A stretch of 39,630 nt of DNA from a virus. The notes under the pieces are model-generated. The model searched no databases, was not told where the DNA came from, and worked only from the letters and a program-made list of their open reading frames with translations. Of this stretch, positions 33,211 to 39,470 are shown in pieces (within the stretch, counting starts at the first letter, position 1; every line of letters begins with the position of its first letter). Location of the stretch: positions 1-39,630 of the IMG/VR virus record IMGVR_UViG_3300017971_000486. One strand, given 5' to 3'. The translations under genes were made by a program, and so were the position numbers.

Positions 33211-33545
33211 TGACAAAGAAACAGGCAGATAGCTTCCTCCACTGGCTCTATAAGTTCATGAGGAACAGGACCACCTTTATCAGGTTCAAATTCCTCGATC
33301 CGGACATACTGGCTGAATATCTTGCCTACAGAATAGATGACACTGTTGACATCTATGATATTCCAATAGATCCGACTGCCCCTCTCCTCCCGGCAATTAT
33401 ACATGAAGGACTTCACGTGAGGTATCCGGAAAGGGAGGAATCAGAGATAGAAAAAATGACTTGCCAAGTCTGCGAACACCTTACCGAAAAGCAATACCTC
33501 AATCTTTTCCGTAGATTATCAGAAGAACTACTTTCAGTAGTATAA
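33210..33545 (+). CDS. Small HExxH metallopeptidase-like protein, 111 aa
   Basis: The motif HEGLH (residues 65-69) in AIIHEGLHVRYPEREE, with an acidic helix after it (E73 or E75 could be the third ligand), is that of a zinc metallopeptidase. An Asp-rich strand precedes it. The protein is short for a peptidase, close to SprT- or minimal gluzincin-like phage proteins. It is coupled to the phosphoesterase gene. The substrate is unknown; a role in turnover of a host or virion protein is possible. Confidence 0.65.
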   Translation: MTKKQADSFLHWLYKFMRNRTTFIRFKFLDPDILAEYLAYRIDDTVDIYDIPIDPTAPLLPAIIHEGLHVRYPEREESEIEKMTCQVCEHLTEKQYLNLFRRLSEELLSVV

Positions 33546-33564
33546 ACAATAAGCTAGACTAAAT

Positions 33565-33606
33565 ACCCCTGTTTGACGAATTCGTCAACCGGGGGTGTTT
33601 TGTTAA
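33565..33606 (+). terminator. Palindromic terminator closing the late operon
   Basis: ACCCC (33565-33569) pairs with GGGGT (33592-33596). Inside lies a perfect 16-bp palindrome TTGACGAATTCGTCAA (33573-33588). The stem is followed by GTTTTGTT. It ends the lysis/phosphoesterase transcript, though a small gene follows with its own ribosome binding site. On the opposite strand the T-run would be weak. Confidence 0.75.
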
Positions 33607-33621
33607 TTTAGGAGGATTAGT

Positions 33622-33762
33622 ATGCTTACCCCAGGTGAAAAGCCTTCCGAAGAGGTGATCTTTGCCTTTAGAATGATGATGAATAGATATGGGCTAGCCC
33701 CTTCGGATGTAATGAAAATACTGGTATCGCTGGACAGGGAAAGGGGCAGGGACGAGCCCTAG
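33622..33762 (+). CDS. Small hypothetical protein, 46 aa
   Basis: ATG 33622 follows TTAGGAGGATTAGT and opens 46 codons to TAG 33760-33762. The product is a charged helical peptide (EEVIFAFRMMMNRYGLAP, then SDVMKILVSLDRERG). It could be a mini helix-hairpin or HTH. Its last 4 bases overlap the stop of the convergent DUF2845-like gene. It lies after the main terminator, so expression would need read-through or its own promoter. Function unknown. Confidence 0.6.
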   Translation: MLTPGEKPSEEVIFAFRMMMNRYGLAPSDVMKILVSLDRERGRDEP

Positions 33763-34130
33763 TACTTTCTTCTAACCTTTGACTTTGCAAACCCACCGAG
33801 AACGCCACCGACGAACTCCAGGGTATAATAATACCTACCAATCCTATAGACCCAGTGCTCAATGTCTGCGGTGATTGTGGCACTCTTGTGTCTCCCCCTT
33901 ACCACCCGATCCTTACCCTTCTTAAAGGTGGATTTCCCAGCACCAACCGATATAGATGAGCTGGGATAGTAAGTCCTGACGGGCTCACCACATTTATCCA
34001 TTACGGTTGTTTTAGTGTCTTTTCCGGGGATGATCATGTACTTATAGCCTCCAGCCTTACAGTACATGGTTCCAGCATTGGCGGGAATGGTGAACAGCAA
34101 CACAAGAAAAGTAGTTACCAGGTATCTCAT
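33759..34130 (-). CDS. Secreted DUF2845-like protein, 123 aa
   Basis: The N-terminus MRYLVTTFLVLLFTIPANAG is a Sec signal peptide with a likely AxA cut after residue 19. The mature part has C24 and KCGEP (C47) and then EHWVYRIGRYYYTLEFVGG, the spacing of DUF2845 proteins known from Gram-negative bacteria. A periplasmic role in an infected or lysogenised cell is likely, such as a host-fitness or exclusion gene, but no function is known. A strong ribosome binding site (GGAGGGG) precedes the ATG at 34130. Confidence 0.7.
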   Translation of the reverse strand: MRYLVTTFLVLLFTIPANAGTMYCKAGGYKYMIIPGKDTKTTVMDKCGEPVRTYYPSSSISVGAGKSTFKKGKDRVVRGRHKSATITADIEHWVYRIGRYYYTLEFVGGVLGGFAKSKVRRKY

Positions 34131-34176
34131 TTTGCCCCTCCTTTAAAAATTTATCAAAAGCAACAAACATGCCAAT

Positions 34177-34359
34177 CTACCCAGGCATAGAAAGAGCGGC
34201 CTTATATGTTTTCAATATGGGGCAGCCTGGTTTGTGTTGAGCCATTGCTCTCTCTATAGTTCCTGCGCCAGCATCGTCAATATCTATTGTAGCAACTATT
34301 CTTCCAAAACAAAATGGGCATCTGAATTCAACTATGTCTTTGTGTTTACCCCGTGCCAT
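34177..34359 (-). CDS. Small zinc-finger-like protein, 60 aa
   Basis: Starts at 34359 with GGGAGG upstream. FRCPFCFG gives a CxxC pair and HKPGCP supplies H and C at a distance that fits a small treble-clef or zinc finger. The rest is a helix. It is the first gene of the short leftward unit with the DUF2845-like gene. It may bind nucleic acid. Function unknown. Confidence 0.65.
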   Translation of the reverse strand: MARGKHKDIVEFRCPFCFGRIVATIDIDDAGAGTIERAMAQHKPGCPILKTYKAALSMPG

Positions 34360-34383
34360 GGCGCCTCCCTTTTCTTGATAAGA

Positions 34384-34430
34384 AGGAAATTATATTATAG
34401 GATAGAATGCCTTTAGTCTATTAACCTGGA
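34384..34430. promoter_or_regulatory. Divergent AT-rich promoter-like region
   Basis: This gap separates the leftward zinc-finger gene from the rightward HTH gene. It contains TTATATTATAGGATAGAAT (34390-34408). Read leftward this gives TATAAT (34399-34394). Read rightward it gives TATTAT or TAGAAT as a possible -10. No strong -35 is seen on either strand, so an activator or relaxed promoter is likely. Confidence 0.35.
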
Positions 34431-34441
34431 GTGAATTGACT

Positions 34442-34843
34442 ATGTGTGAAAAACTAAGTCAAACCGAGATCGCAAGGAGGGCAGGGGTTTCGCCTTCTAC
34501 GGTACACTACATATTACAGGGTGACCGTGAACCTAGTAAAGAGATGTGTGTTAAATTGGCTATTGCTACTGGTGTCCTCCCTGGTGCGTGGGCCTTTCCT
34601 GAGACTTTCTACAATCCGTACATCCCCATCGAATCTGCACCTCTTGGTGCGAGAGCATGGAAATACCCTATAAGAGATTGCGAAGAATGGGCAAGGCAAA
34701 GGTGTGAGTGGTTAGCTCAACACGCTGCGATAGATGGAGATGCAAACCATGAGCTTAGGGATAGTTGGTGTGGGGGATACCTAAAAAACAAAAAACCCCC
34801 GGCAGGAAAAGGAGGAGAAAACCTACCGGGGGCCGGGCCGTGA
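34442..34843 (+). CDS. Cro/C1-type HTH regulator, 133 aa
   Basis: The N-terminal domain (residues ~5-50) contains SQTEIARRAGVSPSTVHYIL, a clear Cro/C1-type HTH, followed by a helix (KEMCVKLAIATG). Such proteins bind operator DNA as dimers. The C-terminal part is soluble and unrecognised. A TTG at 34436 is an alternative start with a closer GGAG. The last ~15 codons coincide with the terminator of the convergent leftward operon. It is the only rightward gene in the right arm and a candidate switch or early regulator. Confidence 0.8.
   Translation: MCEKLSQTEIARRAGVSPSTVHYILQGDREPSKEMCVKLAIATGVLPGAWAFPETFYNPYIPIESAPLGARAWKYPIRDCEEWARQRCEWLAQHAAIDGDANHELRDSWCGGYLKNKKPPAGKGGENLPGAGP
34783..34832 (-). 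terminator. Strong terminator of the leftward operon
   Basis: CCCCCGGCAGG (34796-34806) and CCTACCGGGGG (34822-34832) form a GC-rich stem with one mismatch. Read on the - strand, the stem is followed by TTTTTTGTTTTTT (34795-34783). It lies just past the stop of the HAD gene and inside the coding end of the HTH gene on the other strand. Confidence 0.88.
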
Positions 34844-34856
34844 GTCGGTGGGGGGA

Positions 34857-35429
34857 TTACCGAAAAAACCTCACAGTCAAAGCACTTCTCAGATCATTCC
34901 AAGATTTTACCCTGGTGAACCAAGTTTCGTACCAGCCCATATCTCTCAGGTTTCTATTCCAGGGACGGTCTATCAGGACACGCATACCGTTAAACCGGGA
35001 AATGTTTGGAGGATAATCATCCACCATGACATGTCCCTGGAGCAGGTGTTTGTGGCGAAGCATGATAAGGTTGTGCTCTGGATCGAGGAATGGTAAATTA
35101 TCCTCTACCCATAAACGCTTCTCCCAGGCGCAGTTGTCGGATCTAAAAGGCTTCGTTGCTATGTAAATGTTATGCCCTTGGTCGTGCAGCTCCCTGACTA
35201 TCTCAACTGCGCCAGGAAGCGGAGGTAGGTTCTCCCAAAATCTAGGACGATGAAAGGGTTCTAAGACCGACTCCACCGACAGGGGGACTACCTTAGTCAT
35301 GTCATACATGTCTATGTCTTCTCTTGTAAAACTGTAACCGTTCCCGAGCTTTGCATTGAGGATGTCGAGCCAGGGGTCTACCAAGTTAACCAAGGTTTCG
35401 TCCATATCAAAGTATATCGTCAGATTCAA
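34857..35429 (-). CDS. 5'(3')-deoxyribonucleotidase-like HAD phosphatase
   Basis: TTG at 35429 is chosen as start because GGAGGG lies 6 bases upstream; an ATG further up is possible. The 190-residue product shows the HAD motif I IYFDMDETL (D8, D10), a later IATKP (motif II) and MVDDYPPNI (motif IV), with VLIDRPWN near the end. That set matches the NT5C family, which removes phosphate from dNMPs. It overlaps the upstream gene and ends at a strong terminator. Nucleotide salvage or 3'-phosphate removal during RNA repair are both possible roles. Confidence 0.78.
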   Translation of the reverse strand: MNLTIYFDMDETLVNLVDPWLDILNAKLGNGYSFTREDIDMYDMTKVVPLSVESVLEPFHRPRFWENLPPLPGAVEIVRELHDQGHNIYIATKPFRSDNCAWEKRLWVEDNLPFLDPEHNLIMLRHKHLLQGHVMVDDYPPNISRFNGMRVLIDRPWNRNLRDMGWYETWFTRVKSWNDLRSALTVRFFR

Positions 35430-35658
35430 AATGTGCCCTCCTTTCGATTTCATTTTGTAGGATACCGGAAAGCTCTTCGAGGACATCGGCTATGTGTGAA
35501 GCTCCGGGAACCGGAGACTGAGCCTCACTCTTTAAAATTACAGTGGCAGACAATCTCTTTCCGCCCTTGTTTACCAGGTAATGGATCATCGCCTCGATGG
35601 GTTGATCTTCTCCGATGATCTTAATAAACCCCCTAGTTGGATTTTCAACCTTAGCCAC
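35407..35658 (-). CDS. Hypothetical phage protein, 83 aa
   Basis: GTG at 35658 follows TATAGGAGGGCTACCACT and is preferred to an ATG further upstream at 35727. The product starts MAKVENPTRGFIKIIGEDQP, with a beta-alpha pattern, an acidic C-terminal helix and no membrane segment. Its end overlaps the HAD gene by 23 bases. It may be a subunit or regulator for its neighbours. Function unknown. Confidence 0.6.
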   Translation of the reverse strand: MAKVENPTRGFIKIIGEDQPIEAMIHYLVNKGGKRLSATVILKSEAQSPVPGASHIADVLEELSGILQNEIERRAHFESDDIL

Positions 35659-35730
35659 AGTGGTAGCCCTCCTATAATAGAATGTAATGACTTGCAAGTT
35701 TGTTGAAATAGTATGTTCGTGGATCAAACA

Positions 35731-36309
35731 TTACCTTGCCTCCATTGACCTCATTCCAGTCTCTGATAGCATCCAGAGATATACTGCTGCCTCTGCAGGG
35801 TCTTCCTCTTTGAGCCCCTCGAACCTCGCCATTCCCTTAGTGTTGAGGCTAGACTGGATCACCCTGCGGTTATACATGGGGTACCAACCGGGCCTCCGCC
35901 CCATTTTGTCCCACCGAGCTAACTGGACAAGCTCGGGCAACCAGGGGTGGTTGGCCAGGTATAGGCACTTACCCAGCCTCTTCATCTCTCCCTTGAGGTA
36001 GGCCCATACCCTCATGTGCTGCTCAATTAGCCAGATAGTCTTGGGGCTCACATAGTCTCTCAACCATTCGGCCCCTACGGTTTCATGCCCACTCCTCTTG
36101 TCTAGTGGGAGCCCAGCCTTCCCAACGTCGTGTAACATGGCAGCCAAGATGAGGTCTGTATCGTCTGTTTCCCTGAGTGCCTGGTGCATAACTTGGAGGG
36201 AATGAGTAAACACGTCTCCCTCTGGGTGGTGCTTGAGAGATTGGGGAACCCCCATGGTGCCCTCAAGGAAAATAAAAATTGGCTCCATGAATTCATCTGT
36301 AAAGATCAT
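35731..36309 (-). CDS. HD-domain phosphohydrolase, CCA-enzyme-like
   Basis: 192 residues with the HD metal set: H36 (HPEGDVFTHS), H60-D61 (AAMLHDVGKA), H75 (GHETVGAEW) and further helices. The stretch HHPEGDVFTH and the spacing to LHDVGK match the HD part of bacterial multifunctional CCA-adding enzymes, which has phosphodiesterase/phosphatase activity on RNA ends. Here it is a stand-alone gene, coupled by an ATGA overlap to the upstream nucleotidyltransferase. A role with that partner is likely. dNTP hydrolysis is an alternative. Confidence 0.75.
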   Translation of the reverse strand: MIFTDEFMEPIFIFLEGTMGVPQSLKHHPEGDVFTHSLQVMHQALRETDDTDLILAAMLHDVGKAGLPLDKRSGHETVGAEWLRDYVSPKTIWLIEQHMRVWAYLKGEMKRLGKCLYLANHPWLPELVQLARWDKMGRRPGWYPMYNRRVIQSSLNTKGMARFEGLKEEDPAEAAVYLWMLSETGMRSMEAR

Positions 36310-37277
36310 CTTGGTACCCCCGCTGTTGGATCTGCGTGAACTGTGTCATAAACCATCAATATGAAATCATCCCAGAATCCACGGTTCACCTTTGTGGGGA
36401 GATCAGATGCATCGGCCAGGTTCTCGATTTGTCCCATCAACATTTCGATAACGGAGATAACCTCCCTACAATCGCGCTCCCCCCTCTTTATTGACAGTAA
36501 GTGCTTCGCCTCTGGTCTGGGGAATGTCATCGTGCCATCCTCAAAAAACTCTCGAACCCGAAAGGCCACTCGCAAAGCATGGCTAATAGCCTTCCAATCA
36601 ACACCCTCGTTGCGCTCGGCCATCCTTGCCCTCTTACCGTATTGGCTGAGAAAGTCCTTGAGGATGCTGGAACAATAGGCAGTGGTTGCCGTCTCTTGCA
36701 GGATCTTTCCACATACCTGATATTGGCGAATGCCATTCGGGCCAGGCTGGACATGGCGGAGATGTTCGGACTCCGGGAGGAGGTGCCAAACATCCATCAT
36801 TCTGACCTGGGAGTTTGGCGGAGAATCAATGATACTGAGAACTTTTTTTGCAGCAGCTATTCGACTACCCTTGATCCCATACTTCGCCGCCTGGCGCCGG
36901 GCGTAGCCCACAAAGGCCTTGAGGTTCTTGGTGTAAAATCTCTCACGGTTCCTCACCAGCTCATCCCAGATCCAGTTCTTCTCGATAATCATAGTGTCCG
37001 GAGCGTGAAGCATATCGAAGGCGACAGTCTCACCCTTACAGGCAAGCTCGATGAAGTAATGGAGGCTGTAGATCTCCTCGTCTACATCAAGGCTAGTATT
37101 CTTTTCGTCGCTGCCTTTCTTAGTAGAAGTACTTATACTCTTACACCTCTTCCCGAGGATTAGATCGCTTTTCTCCGGCAGAAAGATCCCTTTGTAGTCA
37201 TGGTCTGAATTTTCAGTGGCTGTCCCATAGAGATGGCTACCAAAGTGCATTCTGACCACAATATCAATCGGCTTCAT
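36306..37277 (-). CDS. RlaP/YcgL-type nucleotidyltransferase
   Basis: ATG at 37277, after GGGGAG, gives 323 residues; the longer frame upstream overlaps another gene and is not used. The active site is clear: G13-S14 in FGSHLYG and S24-D25-x-D27 in NSDHDYKG, the GS...DxD pattern of the polymerase-beta superfamily. The layout and the following EEIYSLHYFI match RlaP (YcgL, PF10127), known from E. coli and phages and linked to RNA repair. It adds nucleotides to an RNA or related acceptor. The 3' end overlaps the HD gene (ATGA). Confidence 0.78.
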   Translation of the reverse strand: MKPIDIVVRMHFGSHLYGTATENSDHDYKGIFLPEKSDLILGKRCKSISTSTKKGSDEKNTSLDVDEEIYSLHYFIELACKGETVAFDMLHAPDTMIIEKNWIWDELVRNRERFYTKNLKAFVGYARRQAAKYGIKGSRIAAAKKVLSIIDSPPNSQVRMMDVWHLLPESEHLRHVQPGPNGIRQYQVCGKILQETATTAYCSSILKDFLSQYGKRARMAERNEGVDWKAISHALRVAFRVREFFEDGTMTFPRPEAKHLLSIKRGERDCREVISVIEMLMGQIENLADASDLPTKVNRGFWDDFILMVYDTVHADPTAGVPR

Positions 37278-37527
37278 AATCTTTCTCCCCTTCACACTCG
37301 TCAATTTCTGTGATACTGGCATCAAAAATAATGGGGTCTTCGTCCGGCCAGTCACGGTTGTAGAGTCGTATGTCGGAATAGACAGGCATGAATCCGATAG
37401 AGTTCCCAACGTAGTCTCCCGAGAGAGTGAAGGCCCCAAGGCCAATATCAACCTCGAAGCTTCCCTTCCATTTGAAGAACGAACGTGGCACGTAGTAGCG
37501 GTCAGGTAGTTTCTCTTCGGTTGACAT
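37264..37527 (-). CDS. Hypothetical acidic protein, 87 aa
   Basis: Starts at 37527 with AGGAGA upstream. The product is beta-rich in the middle (FEVDIGLGAFTLSGDYVGN) and ends in a strongly acidic tail. It overlaps the nucleotidyltransferase by 14 bases and the Tat-signal gene by 26, so it lies within one tight operon. It may regulate or bind the nucleotidyltransferase. No family was recognised. Confidence 0.6.
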   Translation of the reverse strand: MSTEEKLPDRYYVPRSFFKWKGSFEVDIGLGAFTLSGDYVGNSIGFMPVYSDIRLYNRDWPDEDPIIFDASITEIDECEGEKDYEAD

Positions 37528-37801
37528 CTTTTAATCTCCTAAGCAAGGGTGTTGGTTTGAAAAGTTGCTCATAAACTGCGTCACAGTATTGATTTCTCAG
37601 GGGCTGCATGAGTGTCATAATCTCCATGCCACTCATGTTCCTACCATAGTGTAGCGGCACTGTCATCGTAGCGCCGTAATTCTTCCAGTGATACACAGGC
37701 CGACTTGCCCACTTACACAAAGTGCTTATAGCACCCTTAAGGTCTACCAAAGGCAAGGCGGCCAGGAGACTGCAGCCCTTTATGAATGATCGCCTATTCA
37801 T
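37502..37801 (-). CDS. Tat-signal protein, 99 aa
   Basis: The start at 37801 gives MNRRSFIKGCSLLAALPL, a twin-arginine signal with the RRSFIKG consensus followed by a hydrophobic core. The mature part is small, basic and aromatic, without known motifs. Tat export carries folded proteins, often with a bound cofactor. A stand-alone Tat protein of this size in a phage is unusual. It overlaps the upstream gene by 8 bases and the downstream gene by 26. Function unknown. Confidence 0.65.
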   Translation of the reverse strand: MNRRSFIKGCSLLAALPLVDLKGAISTLCKWASRPVYHWKNYGATMTVPLHYGRNMSGMEIMTLMQPLRNQYCDAVYEQLFKPTPLLRRLKDVNRRETT

Positions 37802-38003
37802 TTTGCGCCACCACTGTGTCGGCATTGAAACGGGTTTTTGCCTCATCATATATTTCCAGCGCAACATCGTGTCCATAGGACATTGCTATTTGATGAAATC
37901 TTTTTGCAATAGGTTCCTCTTGCAACATCCAACCAAGAAAAGTAATCTCTTTTGTTGGCCAAAGATGTAACAATTCATTTACTAATTCTTCTTTGATACT
38001 CAT
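37794..38003 (-). CDS. Hypothetical helical protein, 69 aa
   Basis: ATG at 38003 with GGAGG 7 bases upstream. The product is a helical protein (MSIKEELVNELLHLWPTKEI then WMLQEEPIAKRFHQIAMSYG), with no membrane span. It overlaps the Tat gene by 8 bases and the previous gene by 4. It belongs to the tightly packed leftward operon. Family not recognised. Confidence 0.65.
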   Translation of the reverse strand: MSIKEELVNELLHLWPTKEITFLGWMLQEEPIAKRFHQIAMSYGHDVALEIYDEAKTRFNADTVVAQNE

Positions 38004-38188
38004 CCCCAAACCTCCCCTAGTTGTCTGATCTCAGCCGCTATTTTCTCACCGATATAGTGGGGCCATTCATCAGCTACTCTAGCTGCTTCTTCAAGGGTTT
38101 CTTGGCGAATGTTACGCAGTTGTTTCCTAAGATCAGAGATGCGCTTATCTTTCACCCTAATGATTTCATCAATATTGTTTATACACAT
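38000..38188 (-). CDS. Small helical protein, 62 aa
   Basis: ATG at 38188 follows AGGAGGAAGGGTCTT. The longer in-frame start at 38251 would overlap the 49-aa gene heavily. The protein is a charged helix with IRQETLEEAARVADEW and AAEIRQLGE, a pattern common in tiny phage early proteins. The overlap with the next gene is 4 bases. Function unknown. Confidence 0.65.
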   Translation of the reverse strand: MCINNIDEIIRVKDKRISDLRKQLRNIRQETLEEAARVADEWPHYIGEKIAAEIRQLGEVWG

Positions 38189-38193
38189 AAGAC

Positions 38194-38233
38194 CCTTCCT
38201 CCTAAACTTACTCAATATGTTGATTAAAATGTT
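38194..38233 (-). repeat. Duplicated block, copy 1 (palindrome plus ribosome binding site)
   Basis: Contains TTACTCAATATGTTGATTAA (38208-38227), an imperfect 20-bp palindrome, followed leftward by AAGTTTAGGAGG. The same arrangement, with about 90% identity over ~35 bases, recurs at 38654-38690. Here it carries the end of the 49-aa gene and the ribosome binding site of the 62-aa gene. Confidence 0.75.
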
Positions 38234-38357
38234 GTCGCATGACCCTATCATGCCACTCTTGCCCTGCCTGTTCCAAACTCTTGGGTTCGGTTAGCAGTTC
38301 CAACAGCTCGATAATCCTGTCTAACTTGTGATGTATTGCGTTGATGTCGAATTTCAT
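38208..38357 (-). CDS. Small hypothetical protein, 49 aa
   Basis: ATG at 38357, preceded by CTGGAGGTAAAA, opens 49 codons to TAA at 38210-38208. The product is one long charged helix (KLDRIIELLELLTEP) ending RQHFNQHIE. Its last codons fall in a repeated palindromic block also found at 38665-38684. Function unknown. Confidence 0.62.
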   Translation of the reverse strand: MKFDINAIHHKLDRIIELLELLTEPKSLEQAGQEWHDRVMRQHFNQHIE

Positions 38358-38424
38358 TTTTACCTCCAGTTTTCTTTCAAATCTCCCAATTTAGTCTTTT
38401 GAGAGAAAATGATATAGTTTTCGG

Positions 38425-38652
38425 TCACTCCCCCCCGATTTTGGCTGCGATTGAGTGGCAAATACAGTCGCATGTTCTACGAGTGGGATGATAGCAACTG
38501 GGGCAATCTTCCTCCGCAATCCTCGCATCCCTCTCCCGCTGTTCGGCTTGGGCGGCTTGCCATGCTCTCTGGGCAATAGTTTTGGTTATCTCATTTCGAT
38601 AATGTCTGCTCACTTGTTCGTGGGCAGTCCACCATTCCCCAAATTCCATCAT
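38425..38652 (-). CDS. Small Cys-rich hypothetical protein, 75 aa
   Basis: ATG at 38652 follows GGGAGGGG and overlaps the upstream 59-codon frame as ATGA. The N-terminal two-thirds is a charged helix with AWQAAQAEQRERDARIAEED, a pattern seen in many tiny phage proteins. The end has CPSCYHPTRRTCDCICH, which could bind zinc. Its C-terminal IAAKIGGE resembles the IAAEIRQLGE of the 62-aa protein, so the two may be related. Function unknown. Confidence 0.65.
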   Translation of the reverse strand: MMEFGEWWTAHEQVSRHYRNEITKTIAQRAWQAAQAEQRERDARIAEEDCPSCYHPTRRTCDCICHSIAAKIGGE

Positions 38653-38828
38653 CCCCTCCCAAACTTACTCAACATGTTGAGTAAAATGCTGGCGGTGTCG
38701 GCCATTTCCAACAAACAAATCATCCGACTTCCCTTACCCCCACTGCCCATGATAAGGGGCATGGTTTGAGTTTGTCCAGTGACCTTCTCACCATACCACG
38801 AGCAGACCGCCAGCAAAATTGTTACCAC
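38649..38828 (-). CDS. Possible small membrane/secreted protein, 59 aa
   Basis: A frame from GTG 38828 to TGA 38651-38649 encodes a hydrophobic start (MVTILLAVCSWYGEKVTG) followed by a Gly-rich stretch and a helix. It ends in an ATGA overlap with the 75-aa gene, as real coupled genes do. No good ribosome binding site is seen for the GTG, so start and reality are uncertain. The 3' part carries the palindromic repeat. Confidence 0.4.
   Translation of the reverse strand: MVTILLAVCSWYGEKVTGQTQTMPLIMGSGGKGSRMICLLEMADTASILLNMLSKFGRG
38654..38690 (-). repeat. Duplicated block, copy 2 (perfect palindrome)
   Basis: TTACTCAACATGTTGAGTAA (38665-38684) is a perfect 20-bp palindrome, followed leftward by GTTTGGGAGGGG. 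It matches the block at 38194-38233. In the frame used by the 49-aa gene, this copy still reads RQHFTQHVE and a stop (compare RQHFNQHIE), which suggests the remnant end of a lost second copy. Confidence 0.8.
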
Positions 38829-38857
38829 TCCCCATTCAACGTATCCTTGTAAACGCG

Positions 38858-39031
38858 CTACCTATGACCCTCATCCAATGGTATAACTTCATAATCAGGA
38901 TATAATCGTACCCGCATAATGAATCTTTGCTTACACTTGACACAGTCAACCAAATGGATTGTGGGTTCTAATTCTTCTTGGGTTCGTTGCCCACAATAGG
39001 GACACATAGGATTAAAACGATATTTGGTCAT
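38858..39031 (-). CDS. Zinc-ribbon protein, 57 aa
   Basis: ATG at 39031 follows AGGAGGTATGT; the longer frame to 39082 lacks a good site. FNPMCPYCGQ and VDCVKCKQRF give two CxxC pairs 22 residues apart, a small zinc ribbon. The C-terminus is beta-like (MRVRLYPDYEVIPLD). It could bind nucleic acid or RNA polymerase; no closer match was recognised. The gap between this gene's stop and the next start is about 30 bases. Confidence 0.7.
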   Translation of the reverse strand: MTKYRFNPMCPYCGQRTQEELEPTIHLVDCVKCKQRFIMRVRLYPDYEVIPLDEGHR

Positions 39032-39054
39032 ACATACCTCCTGGTTCCCCCAGC

Positions 39055-39444
39055 TTAGTACTCCGTTGTTGCGAAGAAACAAGGGAACTCAATACCCTGG
39101 TCTATCATGTGTTGAAGCTCCTCTCTGAATGTGATGGGATAGTCGTAGAGGTTATCTTCGCCTCCCCAGTACTTAAACCTGTCCATCGCCTCGTCTGATA
39201 CTTCACCTTCATCCATGAAGGCCTCTTCCTCAGGGACTCCGGTTTCCTTTATATAGGCCTTCTTGACAGATTCAAGGCTGTAGCCAGCCCACCAATCATA
39301 CTCATTCAGCTGGTATACCTTGACCTTTTTAGGGTTAACACTGTAGACTACATAGCCCAAAAGCTTGTACCACCAATACTTGAAAAAGGAGATCTCTTTG
39401 ATCCCGAGGTGGCCAAAGTATCCTTTACGAACGTAGTATTTCAT
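39055..39444 (-). CDS. Conserved-type hypothetical phage protein, 129 aa
   Basis: ATG at 39444 follows CAGGAGAAACC. The protein has an aromatic N-terminus and a middle stretch QLNEYDWWAGYSLESVKKAY. Later come ETGVPEEEAF, TFREELQHMI and the end FPCFFATTEY. I associate this combination with an uncharacterised phage family, but no activity is known. It is the first leftward gene visible and may head or continue an early transcript that begins outside the window. Confidence 0.7.
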   Translation of the reverse strand: MKYYVRKGYFGHLGIKEISFFKYWWYKLLGYVVYSVNPKKVKVYQLNEYDWWAGYSLESVKKAYIKETGVPEEEAFMDEGEVSDEAMDRFKYWGGEDNLYDYPITFREELQHMIDQGIEFPCFFATTEY

Positions 39445-39470
39445 GGTTTCTCCTGTGCATGCACTGTGCA

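Noticed and set aside
35687-36001. 104-codon + strand frame opposite the HD gene
   Set aside because: Antisense to the HD motifs and without a ribosome binding site.
36501-37163. 220-codon + strand frame opposite the RlaP-like gene
   Set aside because: It is fully antisense to a gene with clear catalytic motifs, has no good ribosome binding site and no recognisable protein pattern.
38000-38251. Longer 83-residue version of the 62-aa protein
   Set aside because: Its extra N-terminus lies inside the 49-aa gene, and the ATG at 38188 has a much better AGGAGG site.
39455-39464. GTGCATGCAC palindrome before the tRNA-like gene
   Set aside because: Only 10 bp and isolated; too short to claim as an operator or attachment core.
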